DNA of 64,000 bases from Mucilaginibacter sp. (lineage in GTDB: Bacteria > Bacteroidota > Bacteroidia > Sphingobacteriales > Sphingobacteriaceae), in assembly GCA_030445275.1 (NCBI GenBank), contig JAUCSE010000091.1, forward strand, positions 41,582 to 105,581, in the 5' to 3' direction. The translations under genes and the position numbers were made by a program. Shown piece after piece: positions 17,201 through 25,514 of the stretch (position 1 is its first letter; the number at the start of each line of letters is the position of its first letter). The notes beneath the pieces are model-generated. The model saw only the letters and a list, made by a program, of their open reading frames with translations. It had not been told where the DNA came from and did not search any database.

Positions 17201-17471
17201 CGCCAACGCTGGCTTGTACTGAAAAGGCTCCATTCACATCGGTCTGAGTACCTCGGCTTGTTCCTTTTACCTGTACGTTTACACCAATAAGCGGCTGTCC
17301 GGCGGCATCTTTTACCGTACCCTTAATGGTTTCAATTGCTTTTATTGCTTGTCTGCTATCGCTCCTGGTTAAACGCGAATTGCTTATTGCCCCAATGTTT
17401 ACCTTCAGGTGAGCGTTCGCTCCCATGGCCAAACAGGGCATTATTAACGTGAATAGTAATGTTTTTTTCAT
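14289..17471 (-). CDS. SusC/RagA-family TonB-linked outer-membrane transporter
   Basis: A 1060-residue TonB-dependent transporter. After a signal peptide (MKKTLLFTLIMPCLAMG) comes a carboxypeptidase-regulatory-like domain (KGTVKDAAGQPLIGVNVQVK; about residues 50-130), then the plug domain (LGEVVVTALGI, PLYVIDGIPI, ALYGSQAQNGVILITTKKG) and a 22-strand barrel ending in NLNVTF. No STN signalling domain is present, so it should not drive an ECF sigma factor. I set the start at ATG 17471, since residues before it in the longer frame lack signal-peptide character and would enter the spacer behind the regulator gene. It pairs with the downstream SusD-like protein and follows the ROK regulator by 49 bp. 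Confidence 0.9.
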   Translation of the reverse strand: MKKTLLFTLIMPCLAMGANAHLKVNIGAISNSRLTRSDSRQAIKAIETIKGTVKDAAGQPLIGVNVQVKGTSRGTQTDVNGAFSVQASVGETLAISYIGYAKKEIIVSSTAALNIVLAEDSKTLGEVVVTALGIKRSANSLTYASQQINSESINLVKTNNLMNSLSGKVAGLTISSSASGIGGSVKVNLRGSRSANGSNQPLYVIDGIPILNSANANGQPGNTYGGSPDGGDGISNLNPEDIASVSVLEGASAAALYGSQAQNGVILITTKKGKAGKAQINFTSGVAVDHAVSLPKFQNQYGQTAGMTSGDITSWGAPITKTTDNLKAFFQNGVNLTNSINLSAGNEAAQTFVSYANTHATGIEPGNKLNRNNFSLHETAGFFNNKLTVDGNINYINQTINNSPNLGFYSNPITSLYMFPRGVDIQPYKDQYLFPDKTGYDRQNWITKGQGDLHQDSPWWIINKEPGIAQRNRILLSGSVKYEFNKWLNVQVRGNADRVTDDFEKDFYSGSNNVYDNRGNGFLALSNQTVTQKYGDALVNFTVPLPHSDFKINGLVGTSITDIQTKGTSYGGPLSTPDFFTAGNIIAALAGSPGNTTLNAIGKGGYPNITTPTFAISPVHSQLQAIFGSADFSYKEWAFLTVTARNDWSSNLSFTNNFSYFYPSVGGSVILSKALHLPEVITYAKLRGSYAQVGNTIPPYLTNIQNTQGGDGSLIFTTTAAPSTLKPEKTNSYELGTDLRFFNSKVNLSLTFFKTNTLNQYVPVIPSSTSLVSTRYTNAGNIQNKGFEFILGYDVFTNPDLSWNTSFNGSVIKNTIIDVDDKDGINSFDLHAGDNGYALRLVKGGSYGDLYARTLARDAQGRVILSGTGTATDPYTPTKTNDYQYVGNTNPKFQLGWSNTFTYKRFTLNVLVDGKFGGQVMSMTQGFLDWAGVSETSGQARQQGGVKVNGVNSAGQAVSTVNAQAWYSYIGNRDGVLGEYIYSATVVRLREAALGYTLPITNSAFKSIKLSLTGRNLFYFYKKAPYDPELTMGTGNTFSGIDLFGQPAVRSMGFNLNVTF

Positions 17472-17520
17472 GATTAAACGGTTATATTTATATTTTAAAA
17501 TATGGTTGGTTTTACTTTTA

Positions 17521-18765
17521 TTATACTGATGTTTTATCCATAGGCTGTTGTTTTTGTTTAAAATGCGCATTTAAAATATCGTCATCTAAATATTCCATTA
17601 CCAGGGCAGCCGCACCCAAAAGCTCGGCATCAAATCCAAGTGTTGAAATAAGCAGCTCTGTATTACCGGCCAGGCGCGGAATACAGTATTTATTCAGGGC
17701 CTGTTGTATGGGGGCCAGCATTATTTTGCCGGCTTTGGTCCCGCGCCCGCTTAACACTATGGTTTGCGGGTTCATAATGTGTATCAATATGGCTAAAGCT
17801 TTTCCTATTTTATAGCCTGCATCTGAAAGCAGTTCAATAACATACTGATCGCCAATGGCAATAGCTTCAAAAATAGCAGTGGCTATCCGTTCAAGCGGTT
17901 CATTAATAAATGATTGCAGTGATGATAATTTACCTTGTTTAATACCTTCAATGGCTTTTTTGGTAACTACCAACATAGAGGCCTCTGCCTCCAGACATCC
18001 CTGCTTGCCACACAGGCACAATGCGCCGTCTTCTGATAGTGGGATATGGCTAAACTCTCCAGCAAAACCATTGCTGCCTCTAAAAATTTCGCCATTAACT
18101 ATCATCCCCAAACCTATACCCCAGCCCAGGTTAATAACCATTGCCTGGTCTTTTAGTTTGGCAGCTCCAAACTTTTGTTCGGCCAGGGCAATCAAGCTTG
18201 AGTCATTATCTATATATACAGGCACACCTATTGCCTTATGAATGAGGTGGGTTAGTTTTTGGTCGCCAGCATCCAGGTATGAATAATTAATTCCATCAGA
18301 AACACTTACAAAACCAGGCATGCCAATCCCTATTCCCAGGATCTGCGTTTTATTGATCCCGCTTTTTGCTATACAGCTATTAATGCAGGAAATAAGTTGT
18401 GGTAAAGCATTGGCATTATCGTTCAGGGGCAATTCGACCAGCTGGGTGTTTGTTACCGGATTATTCTGCATATCCACAATCATCATACGTGTACAAAACT
18501 GATCCATTGCTATTGCCATAATGTACATGGCATTTGTTTTAACCGAATACATCTGCGGCCTTCTGCCCCCGCTTGATGCTGCGTATCCAACTTCAGCAAC
18601 CAGGCCGTCCTTAATTAGCTGATTTATTATTTTATTTATTACCGGAATGCTTTTATTATATATTAAGCTTAGTTCACTGTATAAAAGTGTTTTTTTAAAA
18701 TATAACTGCTTTAAAATATCACTCCTTAATTGGGCACTTTTTATTTGTTTATGCCTATCTTCCAT
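17521..18765 (-). CDS. ROK-family transcriptional regulator
   Basis: A 414-residue NagC/XylR-like regulator. Residues 1-75 form a winged helix (YSELSLIYNKSIPVINKIINQL, SSGGRRPQMY). The ROK domain shows IGIGMPGF, DND at 186-188, GEFSH with H240 and the zinc motif C250-L-C-G-K-Q-G-C257-L-E. These proteins bind a sugar or sugar phosphate and control transport genes. It is the first gene of the unit with SusC and SusD, so it probably controls that pair and itself. Whether it also retains sugar kinase activity cannot be told. Confidence 0.87.
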   Translation of the reverse strand: MEDRHKQIKSAQLRSDILKQLYFKKTLLYSELSLIYNKSIPVINKIINQLIKDGLVAEVGYAASSGGRRPQMYSVKTNAMYIMAIAMDQFCTRMMIVDMQNNPVTNTQLVELPLNDNANALPQLISCINSCIAKSGINKTQILGIGIGMPGFVSVSDGINYSYLDAGDQKLTHLIHKAIGVPVYIDNDSSLIALAEQKFGAAKLKDQAMVINLGWGIGLGMIVNGEIFRGSNGFAGEFSHIPLSEDGALCLCGKQGCLEAEASMLVVTKKAIEGIKQGKLSSLQSFINEPLERIATAIFEAIAIGDQYVIELLSDAGYKIGKALAILIHIMNPQTIVLSGRGTKAGKIMLAPIQQALNKYCIPRLAGNTELLISTLGFDAELLGAAALVMEYLDDDILNAHFKQKQQPMDKTSV

Positions 18766-18784
18766 AAATAAAATGCTTATAAAC

Positions 18785-18792
18785 CAAACATA
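18785..18792 (-). promoter_or_regulatory. Candidate -7 element of the ROK regulator gene (TATGTTTG)
   Basis: On the minus strand TATGTTTG matches TAnnTTTG and lies 19 bp before the start codon. A TTTG (18816-18819) lies 23 bp upstream of it, three bases farther than in the other promoters of the window. Confidence 0.45.
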
Positions 18793-19306
18793 ATTATTAA
18801 TTTTTGATAAAACCCCAAATCTTATTTAATTTTTTTAAAAAGTATTTCATGTATTTGAAACCCTACAAATGATTTTAATGATATAAATAATACCAGACAA
18901 TAAAACTCAAAACATTTAATGGCAATAATTACAATATTGATAATAATTTTTCGTAAAATTAAGAATTTGATTTTTCAATATTAATGGCGAAATATTATAA
19001 TTGCGAGGATGAAAAAATATCCGTCAAATTCACAGTTTTATAAAACCACAATTTGGCCGATTTTGTATTAATAAATCTTTATTAAACCAATATTATTGGT
19101 TATTTCAAGTGTGTTCATATTTAACAAACATGGTCATAAAACAGGTAAAAACGGACACTTTTCACTCATTTTATGACCAATTTGAGCACTATTTCTGCTT
19201 GTTATAAGCACATAATGATGATAATAGCTGCAATTAATGCTGTTTTAGTACCGATATTTGAGTATAAACATGTCGTTTTTTGCTTATTAAATCTCCATTA
19301 TACCCC
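18793..19306. other. AT-rich noncoding region with two inverted repeats
   Basis: No gene is visible in this gap. AACCAATA-T-TATTGGTT (19085-19101) is a perfect palindrome. TGGTCATAAAA (19131-19141) pairs with TTTTATGACCA (19169-19179) across 27 bp. They could be operators, an RNA structure or an old repeat; I cannot decide which. Confidence 0.5.
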
Positions 19307-19344
19307 AAAAGAAAAGCCCCCGGTTTACGGAGGCTTTTCTTTTT
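19307..19344 (-). terminator. Terminator of the DUF2807 gene
   Basis: AAAAGAAAAGCC pairs with GGCTTTTCTTTT around a short loop, 14 bp after the stop of the minus-strand gene at 19358, with A/T runs on both sides. Confidence 0.8.
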
Positions 19345-19357
19345 AGAGTTATAGTTT

Positions 19358-20062
19358 TTAATCAACTTTACGTACCCGGCCTGAGCCTGAATATTTTGTT
19401 TCTGCTACTACAGCATTGCCCGAATATGCCACGCTTCCCGAACCTGTAATACGTGCTGATACGCTTTTATTTGCTATAATGCTAATGCCACCAGATCCGC
19501 TTATGGTTGCAGTTACTGACTCTGTTTTTAAATCTCTCCCATTGATCTCCCCTGATCCTGTTATGCGAAGATTTGCATCATCAGTACTTCCTTTTATATC
19601 GATAGATCCTGATCCACTGATCTTTGCGTCAAGCGAACCTGATTTAACGGCAGTTTTAATATTACCTGAACCAGTTAACGATACCTTTGCGTTCTGGCCA
19701 GTCACCGCCCCTTCTACATCCAGATTACCTGAACCGCTGTTTCCAAGCCCCTCAAGCGATTTCGCGGTGATAAAAATATCAGCCTTTCTGATATTACGGT
19801 GAAATGACATTCTGTTTTTAAAACCTATCTTCAAAACACCATCCACTACCTCTGTTTTAACATCATTGATCACATCGACATCTATATTAAGCTTTAAGCT
19901 TTCTGTTCCATTAACTTTTATATGTACATTAAATGGCCCTCCCGATTCAATGCTGTTAAACCCCGAAACTGATCTGGTTTGCCAGTTACCATCCTGGGCA
20001 AAGGTATTTAAGGTTAGCGTGGCCATCGCTGATACCAATAAAATAAAGACTTTTCTTTTCAT
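19358..20062 (-). CDS. DUF2807 (GIN domain) secreted protein
   Basis: A 234-residue exported protein with a signal peptide (MKRKVFILLVSAMATLTLNTFAQ). It carries the DUF2807 or putative auto-transporter adhesin head GIN domain: FNSIESGGPFNVHIKVNG followed by a series of short beta-helix repeats, each with a GSG turn (about eight GSG tripeptides). The start at ATG 20062 is chosen because a longer frame from 20161 adds 33 residues without signal character. The family is found widely in Bacteroidota and has no firm function; adhesion or envelope stress roles are suggestions only. It appears monocistronic, with its own terminator. Confidence 0.8.
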   Translation of the reverse strand: MKRKVFILLVSAMATLTLNTFAQDGNWQTRSVSGFNSIESGGPFNVHIKVNGTESLKLNIDVDVINDVKTEVVDGVLKIGFKNRMSFHRNIRKADIFITAKSLEGLGNSGSGNLDVEGAVTGQNAKVSLTGSGNIKTAVKSGSLDAKISGSGSIDIKGSTDDANLRITGSGEINGRDLKTESVTATISGSGGISIIANKSVSARITGSGSVAYSGNAVVAETKYSGSGRVRKVD

Positions 20063-20234
20063 AATGTGGTTGTTTTTTATGTAGACGCTGTTTATCAGGA
20101 AAAAGTTGCACCGAAGCCGTGTTTTATAGTGCAGATTTCTTAAGTTTTGACTCCTGGCCATCCCCTCTTATAAACTTAGGGATCAGGTCAAATCATATAT
20201 TTCATTATATTTATATCATCAATTCTCAAACCAA

Positions 20235-20597
20235 ATGAACCTGATCATCAAAATTCTTATCGGCCTTATTGCTATTATACATTGTTATATATTGTGGCTG
20301 GAAATGTTTGCATGGACAACTCGTGGCCCCAAAGCATTTAATAAATCGCGCCAGGAACTGGAAAGCAGCAAAACACTGGCAGCAAACCAGGGCTTATATA
20401 ATGGCTTTTTAGCCGCAGGCTTGTTCTGGACATTTTTTATCAGCGATGCGCAATGGTACAATAATGTTGCCTTATTCTTTTTAACCTGTGTAGCCGTTGC
20501 TGGCCTGTATGGATCATTTACGGTAACCCGGAAAATACTTTATATACAGGCGGTACCTGCCCTACTGGCTATTGCATTGATCCTGATTAACGGGTAA
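20235..20597 (+). CDS. DUF1304 family membrane protein
   Basis: A 120-residue protein with four predicted helices. The HCYILWLEMFAWTTRGPKAF segment with a conserved His/Glu pair in helix 1, NQGLYNGFLAAGL, and GLYGSFTVTRKILYIQAVPALL are DUF1304 signatures. The biochemical role is unknown. It is divergent from the DUF2807 gene and convergent with the patatin-like gene, with only 20 bp to the latter's stop. Confidence 0.85.
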   Translation: MNLIIKILIGLIAIIHCYILWLEMFAWTTRGPKAFNKSRQELESSKTLAANQGLYNGFLAAGLFWTFFISDAQWYNNVALFFLTCVAVAGLYGSFTVTRKILYIQAVPALLAIALILING

Positions 20598-20617
20598 AAC
20601 CAATACAAAAAACCACT

Positions 20618-23464
20618 TTACTTTTTGGGAGTTACATAAAAATGGGTCAATACTTTATTAATAGCGGCACTATCCTTTAATACACTGATCTGCATTCTTG
20701 CCATGGCATAATCTGAGATCTGCCAACCAAGCGGCAATACGGGCCATATGCTGGTATTTGGCACCTGCTCGGCAGTTGGGCGAAACGAATAATAACCATA
20801 ATGTTTTATTCTGGAAAGTGAATAGTTCCAGCCATCTGATTTTTTCATATAACCTATCCGGCTGTTCAATATCCCAACCGGTGGTGCAAGTGGTTCAAAT
20901 AAGTTCTCCGGTTTTTCGGTTGGTTCCATCTCTTGTACCGAATTGGGGAGAGATAAAAATTGGGGTTGAATATGATTAAATATGGCATCTTCCTTTATCA
21001 GTTTGGTGCGTACCCGTTCAAACACATTCAGCACCTCCAATGAGGTTTCGGCTCCCGAATTATCCCAGGTACCTCCATCCGTAAAATGATGTTTCCCATT
21101 TAATTTGGCCGTGGGACTTACATAAGGGAACCGGGCGCTCAAAAAAGCAGCAGTACTCAGGCGCAGATCGCCAGGATCTTCAATTTCCTGTTCCAGTAAT
21201 ATGGTTGAGGGAAAATCAAGGCTATCCAATAATACGGGTGCCGAGATACCTTTTTTTCCGCTATCTACATCAAAAGTATTTGCAAATAACAATGGCACCT
21301 CATAGTTAGTTCCTTTCCACATTCTACCCAGGGTAATGCTCAAATCCATATGGTGGCGACGGGTATGTCTTTCCCAATCCCGTTCCATTAGCCTGGCTCT
21401 ATCTGCCCATGGTGGCGCTATCCCTAATGAAGATGCCAGCATATCCCGGCCAAGCAACGCAACAATATCAGAGGTAAGATAGTCGTTCTGGTAAATGGCT
21501 AAGGAATTAGCCGGATAAAAAACCGTATCAGCACTGGTATTCTGCTTGTATTGATACCTGGCGCTGCAAAGCAATGACAAACCAACCGTACCGCCCGATG
21601 CCCCGGAATAAGAAAAAACATAATGCTGAAAATCCTTTACACGGTCATCATCCTTATATTTAGTTTTTAGCAAGCTATCCAGTGTACCTATAACCATGGT
21701 AGTCCACACGGTAGCGCGTATACCACCACCGTAGGCATTTACAAAAAATACGGGATAAGGTTGACCGGGATGTTGAGCAATAAAGGCTTTAATTTCTGGT
21801 TTCCGATTGTTTAGCCATTGTTCTGCATACCTGTCTAATGAATCAAGCGATTTATGATAGTTAGCCTGTTTTTGAACGTGCGTTTCGTGATAGGCCGTGA
21901 TGGTACTTACCGACCGATAAAGGGTAAATAACAGTAAAAAAGTGATCAAGCTGATACCTGTTTTTTTGCCGGCAAACAACAAAAAAGAAAAAAACAGCAA
22001 ATAACCAACTACAGCACATAACACAACAGGCATGGTATAAAAGCGGGTATTACTGGTGATTGGGTTTAAAAAAGGAGGGAAATTACATAGGATAAAGAAA
22101 AGCGTCGCCACCAGTCCGCTAAAAATGATCCAGGGCGCTACATGCCATTTGGCTATTGCCGGTATACGGGTACGCAGCGTGGTGGCGATCATAAACATCA
22201 CCGACAAAAAAAACAGATCCAATGATAAATAGGCCAGGAATGAAGGTTCGCGATTTTGTTTACCATAAAAGCTCCCCCAAATAATCATGGGCAGCAACAA
22301 GGCTACCATACTCAACCAAAAGCGCCATTTAATTATCCCTGTTCCTGACCTGTATAATCGATCTATCCAATGATATCGCATTACAATTTTATAAAAGATC
22401 AGGGAGGCAACTAGGAAAACCAATGGAGGGACTCCATTAAGCAGGTAATCAATATGATATGCGTTCATGGTTTGCAGAATACCTGTAGCAGGGATCAAAA
22501 AACAGGCAGCTCCCAGCAAACGTCCGGCATATATTTTTTCAGATGGTCGGGCACCTGTAGGTAAACGGGAGTTATTAAAATCTGTAGGCCCCATGAAAAA
22601 AGCCCGGTAACTTATTTTAAGTGAGTTATCAATTGCTTTTGGTAAATGCCAACATAACAGAGCCAGCAGCGTAGTAGATGTAAGAAAATAAAAACTGGCC
22701 CAACGGGATGTATTGATAGACAATAGCATATCCTGTATCTGATCACTAACATAAAGCCCCAGAAAAAACACCACTAATGTAAGCAGTATAACACGGAACC
22801 GCCACGAATAAGTAAGCAATTGCCCCAACCATCTGGTTACATACTCCAGCCAAAACCGGGGTTTATTCAGTTTAAAAGCCTCGAATAACAACTTACCCAG
22901 GATAATAGCCAGCAACAGAAATTTTGTACAGGTAAGAGCGCCAATGATCCAGGCATCTGGCAGTGCCTCCTTAAGCCTGTAATGCTGAAGGGCCTGGTTA
23001 GTTAGTAAATTTTCAAATACATCTGCCAGGCCTGTAATAATAGCCAGGACACAATAATTCAAAACTGTACGCCGGGAGATTACCCGGCGACGGGGGTTTG
23101 CCTTTTGACTGCCAATCCGGATAATTAAGGCAAGCAGGATGGCTACATAAATGATAATAAAGGCATAATCAGCATTGTTCCGAAAAATCACTGTTTCTAT
23201 CCCCGATATGGTTTTGGGATAAGCAGACTGATTGGTGTAGATCTGATTTTTTTTAAAGCCTGTTTGCCAGGCCTTCAAAATAGAATCTCGCCGGGCGTTA
23301 CTGGTATTAAGCTCCCAGCTAATGATACCCGACGGGGTGTATTTGGTTACAACAAGGTAATTATCTTTCAGGGTCATACTGCCAACAACCAGAAAGGCGG
23401 TTAGCAGCAATAAAAAAACAGGCTGAAAATGACGGTTGACCCAGTACTGAAAGCGTCGAAACAT
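20618..23464 (-). CDS. Membrane-anchored patatin-like phospholipase
   Basis: A 948-residue protein. Residues 1-530 carry about ten hydrophobic segments; residues 565-940 form a patatin-like domain. The oxyanion-hole motif is GGGIR (579-583), the nucleophile elbow is G-A-S623-G-G, and the catalytic aspartate lies in D796-G-G. Thus the Ser-Asp dyad is complete. Patatins hydrolyse acyl esters of phospholipids or glycolipids; with this membrane half the enzyme probably acts at the inner membrane. The gene is downstream of the sulfatase cluster (119 bp after the 23584 stop) and could be part of it, but an independent promoter is equally possible. Confidence 0.75.
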   Translation of the reverse strand: MFRRFQYWVNRHFQPVFLLLLTAFLVVGSMTLKDNYLVVTKYTPSGIISWELNTSNARRDSILKAWQTGFKKNQIYTNQSAYPKTISGIETVIFRNNADYAFIIIYVAILLALIIRIGSQKANPRRRVISRRTVLNYCVLAIITGLADVFENLLTNQALQHYRLKEALPDAWIIGALTCTKFLLLAIILGKLLFEAFKLNKPRFWLEYVTRWLGQLLTYSWRFRVILLTLVVFFLGLYVSDQIQDMLLSINTSRWASFYFLTSTTLLALLCWHLPKAIDNSLKISYRAFFMGPTDFNNSRLPTGARPSEKIYAGRLLGAACFLIPATGILQTMNAYHIDYLLNGVPPLVFLVASLIFYKIVMRYHWIDRLYRSGTGIIKWRFWLSMVALLLPMIIWGSFYGKQNREPSFLAYLSLDLFFLSVMFMIATTLRTRIPAIAKWHVAPWIIFSGLVATLFFILCNFPPFLNPITSNTRFYTMPVVLCAVVGYLLFFSFLLFAGKKTGISLITFLLLFTLYRSVSTITAYHETHVQKQANYHKSLDSLDRYAEQWLNNRKPEIKAFIAQHPGQPYPVFFVNAYGGGIRATVWTTMVIGTLDSLLKTKYKDDDRVKDFQHYVFSYSGASGGTVGLSLLCSARYQYKQNTSADTVFYPANSLAIYQNDYLTSDIVALLGRDMLASSLGIAPPWADRARLMERDWERHTRRHHMDLSITLGRMWKGTNYEVPLLFANTFDVDSGKKGISAPVLLDSLDFPSTILLEQEIEDPGDLRLSTAAFLSARFPYVSPTAKLNGKHHFTDGGTWDNSGAETSLEVLNVFERVRTKLIKEDAIFNHIQPQFLSLPNSVQEMEPTEKPENLFEPLAPPVGILNSRIGYMKKSDGWNYSLSRIKHYGYYSFRPTAEQVPNTSIWPVLPLGWQISDYAMARMQISVLKDSAAINKVLTHFYVTPKK

Positions 23465-23583
23465 AATCGTGTTAATAAATTAAAGTTACTGAAAAAGGGC
23501 GATAAGATGATATTTTCAATTTCCCCTTTTCAACAATCACGATGCTTTAGATATATACAATCAGCATTACGGGCAATCTATTT

Positions 23584-25167
23584 TTACAATGATTTGATCT
23601 TGTTCCAGTCAACCACGCCAACTTTTACCACCCATTGTTGGTATTCTTTTTCCAATTCTTTTACCTTTTCCGGATATTTTGCTGCAAGGTTATTGGTTTC
23701 AGATCTGTCTGCCTCCAGATCATACAATTCCCAGGCATCACCAATCTCGGCAACCAGCTTCCATTTTCCTTTTCTTACAGCCCTGCTCCCTTCATGCTCC
23801 CAGAAAATAGCATCGTGACCTTTACCCGATTTATTGTTGAATATATTAGTCAGACTTACCCCTTCAAGCGGTGTCAGTTTCCTGTTTTTAAATTCCTGCG
23901 GATAATTAATTCCTGCAAGGCTCAAACAAGTGGGCATGATATCAATAAAATGTGCAGGTTGGGTATTAGTACCTCCTGCTTTAATAACACCCGGAAACCA
24001 GGCAATGAAAGGTGTGGCTATGCCACCCTCATGGGTATTTCTTTTGAATAGCTTAAATGGCGTATTGCTCACATTGGCCCAGGGAATTTCATAACTGTCA
24101 ATAGATTCAACAGAGCCGGGGGTACCTGATTTTTGGATAACAGTTGATAAACTTTTCACTTCATCGGCACTGCCTCCATTATCTGATATAAAAAGAACAA
24201 TGGTATTTTTATCTTTTCCCAGCTGTTTCAGTTTATTCATAATCTCACCAACGCCTGCATCCATCCTATCAATCATAGCGGCGTAAATAGCCATGCGGGT
24301 ATCCCATCTATCCTTCTCTTCGGGAGATAGTGAATCCCAATCGGGTACCCTGCTATCCCGTGCCGATAGTCGCCATTCTTTTTTGATAATACCGCTAGTT
24401 ATTAATTTCTCATAGCGCTGCTGGCGAAGCTTATCCCAGCCTTTTAGGTATTTACCCTTATACCGGGCGATATCCCCGGATAGCGCCTGGATGGGCCAGT
24501 GTGGCGCATTGTAAGCCACATAAAGCAGAAAGGGATTCTGCTGATCTTTAATCTTCTCTAATGATCCTATAGCAAAATCTGTTATGGCTTGCGTAAGGTA
24601 TTTGGAGGTATCATTCCTCACAATCTCCTGATCATTCAGCATAAAAGTGATCTTGCTGCCGTCGTTGTATAATGGTTTGGAATTAAAATAGCTGCTACCA
24701 TTATTCAGCATGGTGAATGACTGATCAAATCCCCGGTTAAAAGCCAATGCTGATGGTTGTAAACCCACGTGCCATTTGCCGGAAACAATGGTATTATAGC
24801 CCGCTTCGGCTTTCAATAGCTCAGCAATGGTAGCACAATGATCATTCAAGTAGCCCTGATAAGCCGGCGAACCTTTGTACTTTACCATATCGCCCACCCC
24901 GGCCTGGTGCGGATATAATCCGGTTAATAATGACGTTCTGGATGGGCAACACCTGCCGGCATTATAAAACTGGGTCATTTTTAAACCTTCCCGGGCAAAC
25001 CTGTCAATATTGGGCGTATGAATCTCTGAGCCAAAACAACCCAGATCGGCAAAGCCCATATCATCGGCCAAAACAATTACGATGTTGGGTTTTGGACGTG
25101 AAGTTTGGGCAAGGATAATATTGCCCGAAAACAGGAGTAAAATAAAGTAAGCTATACGTTTTAACAT
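23584..25167 (-). CDS. Secreted sulfatase (type I, formylglycine), cluster member 1
   Basis: A 527-residue sulfatase of the alkaline-phosphatase superfamily with a signal peptide ending NIILAQ. Metal ligands D35-D36 lie in ADDMGFADLGCFG. The formylglycine motif is C73-C-P-S-R77, then LLTGLYPHQAG. SGKWHVGLQ and FISDNGGSADE supply further active-site residues. The start at ATG 25167 begins a clean signal peptide; the longer form from 25206 does not. It differs from the two 620-residue sulfatases of the cluster and probably attacks a different sulfate ester. It is preceded by a composite repeat also found before the 26267-28138 gene. Confidence 0.92.
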   Translation of the reverse strand: MLKRIAYFILLLFSGNIILAQTSRPKPNIVIVLADDMGFADLGCFGSEIHTPNIDRFAREGLKMTQFYNAGRCCPSRTSLLTGLYPHQAGVGDMVKYKGSPAYQGYLNDHCATIAELLKAEAGYNTIVSGKWHVGLQPSALAFNRGFDQSFTMLNNGSSYFNSKPLYNDGSKITFMLNDQEIVRNDTSKYLTQAITDFAIGSLEKIKDQQNPFLLYVAYNAPHWPIQALSGDIARYKGKYLKGWDKLRQQRYEKLITSGIIKKEWRLSARDSRVPDWDSLSPEEKDRWDTRMAIYAAMIDRMDAGVGEIMNKLKQLGKDKNTIVLFISDNGGSADEVKSLSTVIQKSGTPGSVESIDSYEIPWANVSNTPFKLFKRNTHEGGIATPFIAWFPGVIKAGGTNTQPAHFIDIMPTCLSLAGINYPQEFKNRKLTPLEGVSLTNIFNNKSGKGHDAIFWEHEGSRAVRKGKWKLVAEIGDAWELYDLEADRSETNNLAAKYPEKVKELEKEYQQWVVKVGVVDWNKIKSL

Positions 25168-25213
25168 TGGTGGTATGTTGGTGGATATAAATTTGCGAAA
25201 ATGCATGCCGGAA

Positions 25214-25483
25214 GACTCCCTCCGGTGTCTCCGCCAGCCGGCGGATTGTCGACCCTCTCTTCAGCTTCGCTGGAAAGGAGGCTTAGAAAACTAATATTAA
25301 ATTGTCATCCTGAACGGAGTGAAGGATCTATTAAACGGCATACATATTCACCAATAGATCCTTCGTTCCTCAGGATGACAAATTTTCCTTTATCCTTGCT
25401 CCATTTGTCTTTATTCCATTCCCCCCTCTTTCCGCCGAAGGCGAAGAGAGGGGCCCGAGCGCAGCAACGGGCGGGTGAGTCGA
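25214..25483. repeat. Composite intergenic repeat, copy A
   Basis: Contents in order: GACTCCC boundary, CCGCCAGCCGGCGG hairpin, CCCTCTCTTCAGCTTCGCTG, the REP-like GTCATCCTGA...TCAGGATGACA (25303-25380), a CCCCTCTT...AAGAGAGGGG hairpin (25424-25453) and a closing GGGTGAGTC. The first 180 bp or so match 28189-28370 in order and orientation. This gap holds no gene. Confidence 0.85.
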
Positions 25484-25514
25484 TCCCTTGGTTAGCTCCT
25501 ACTTATCAATTCAA

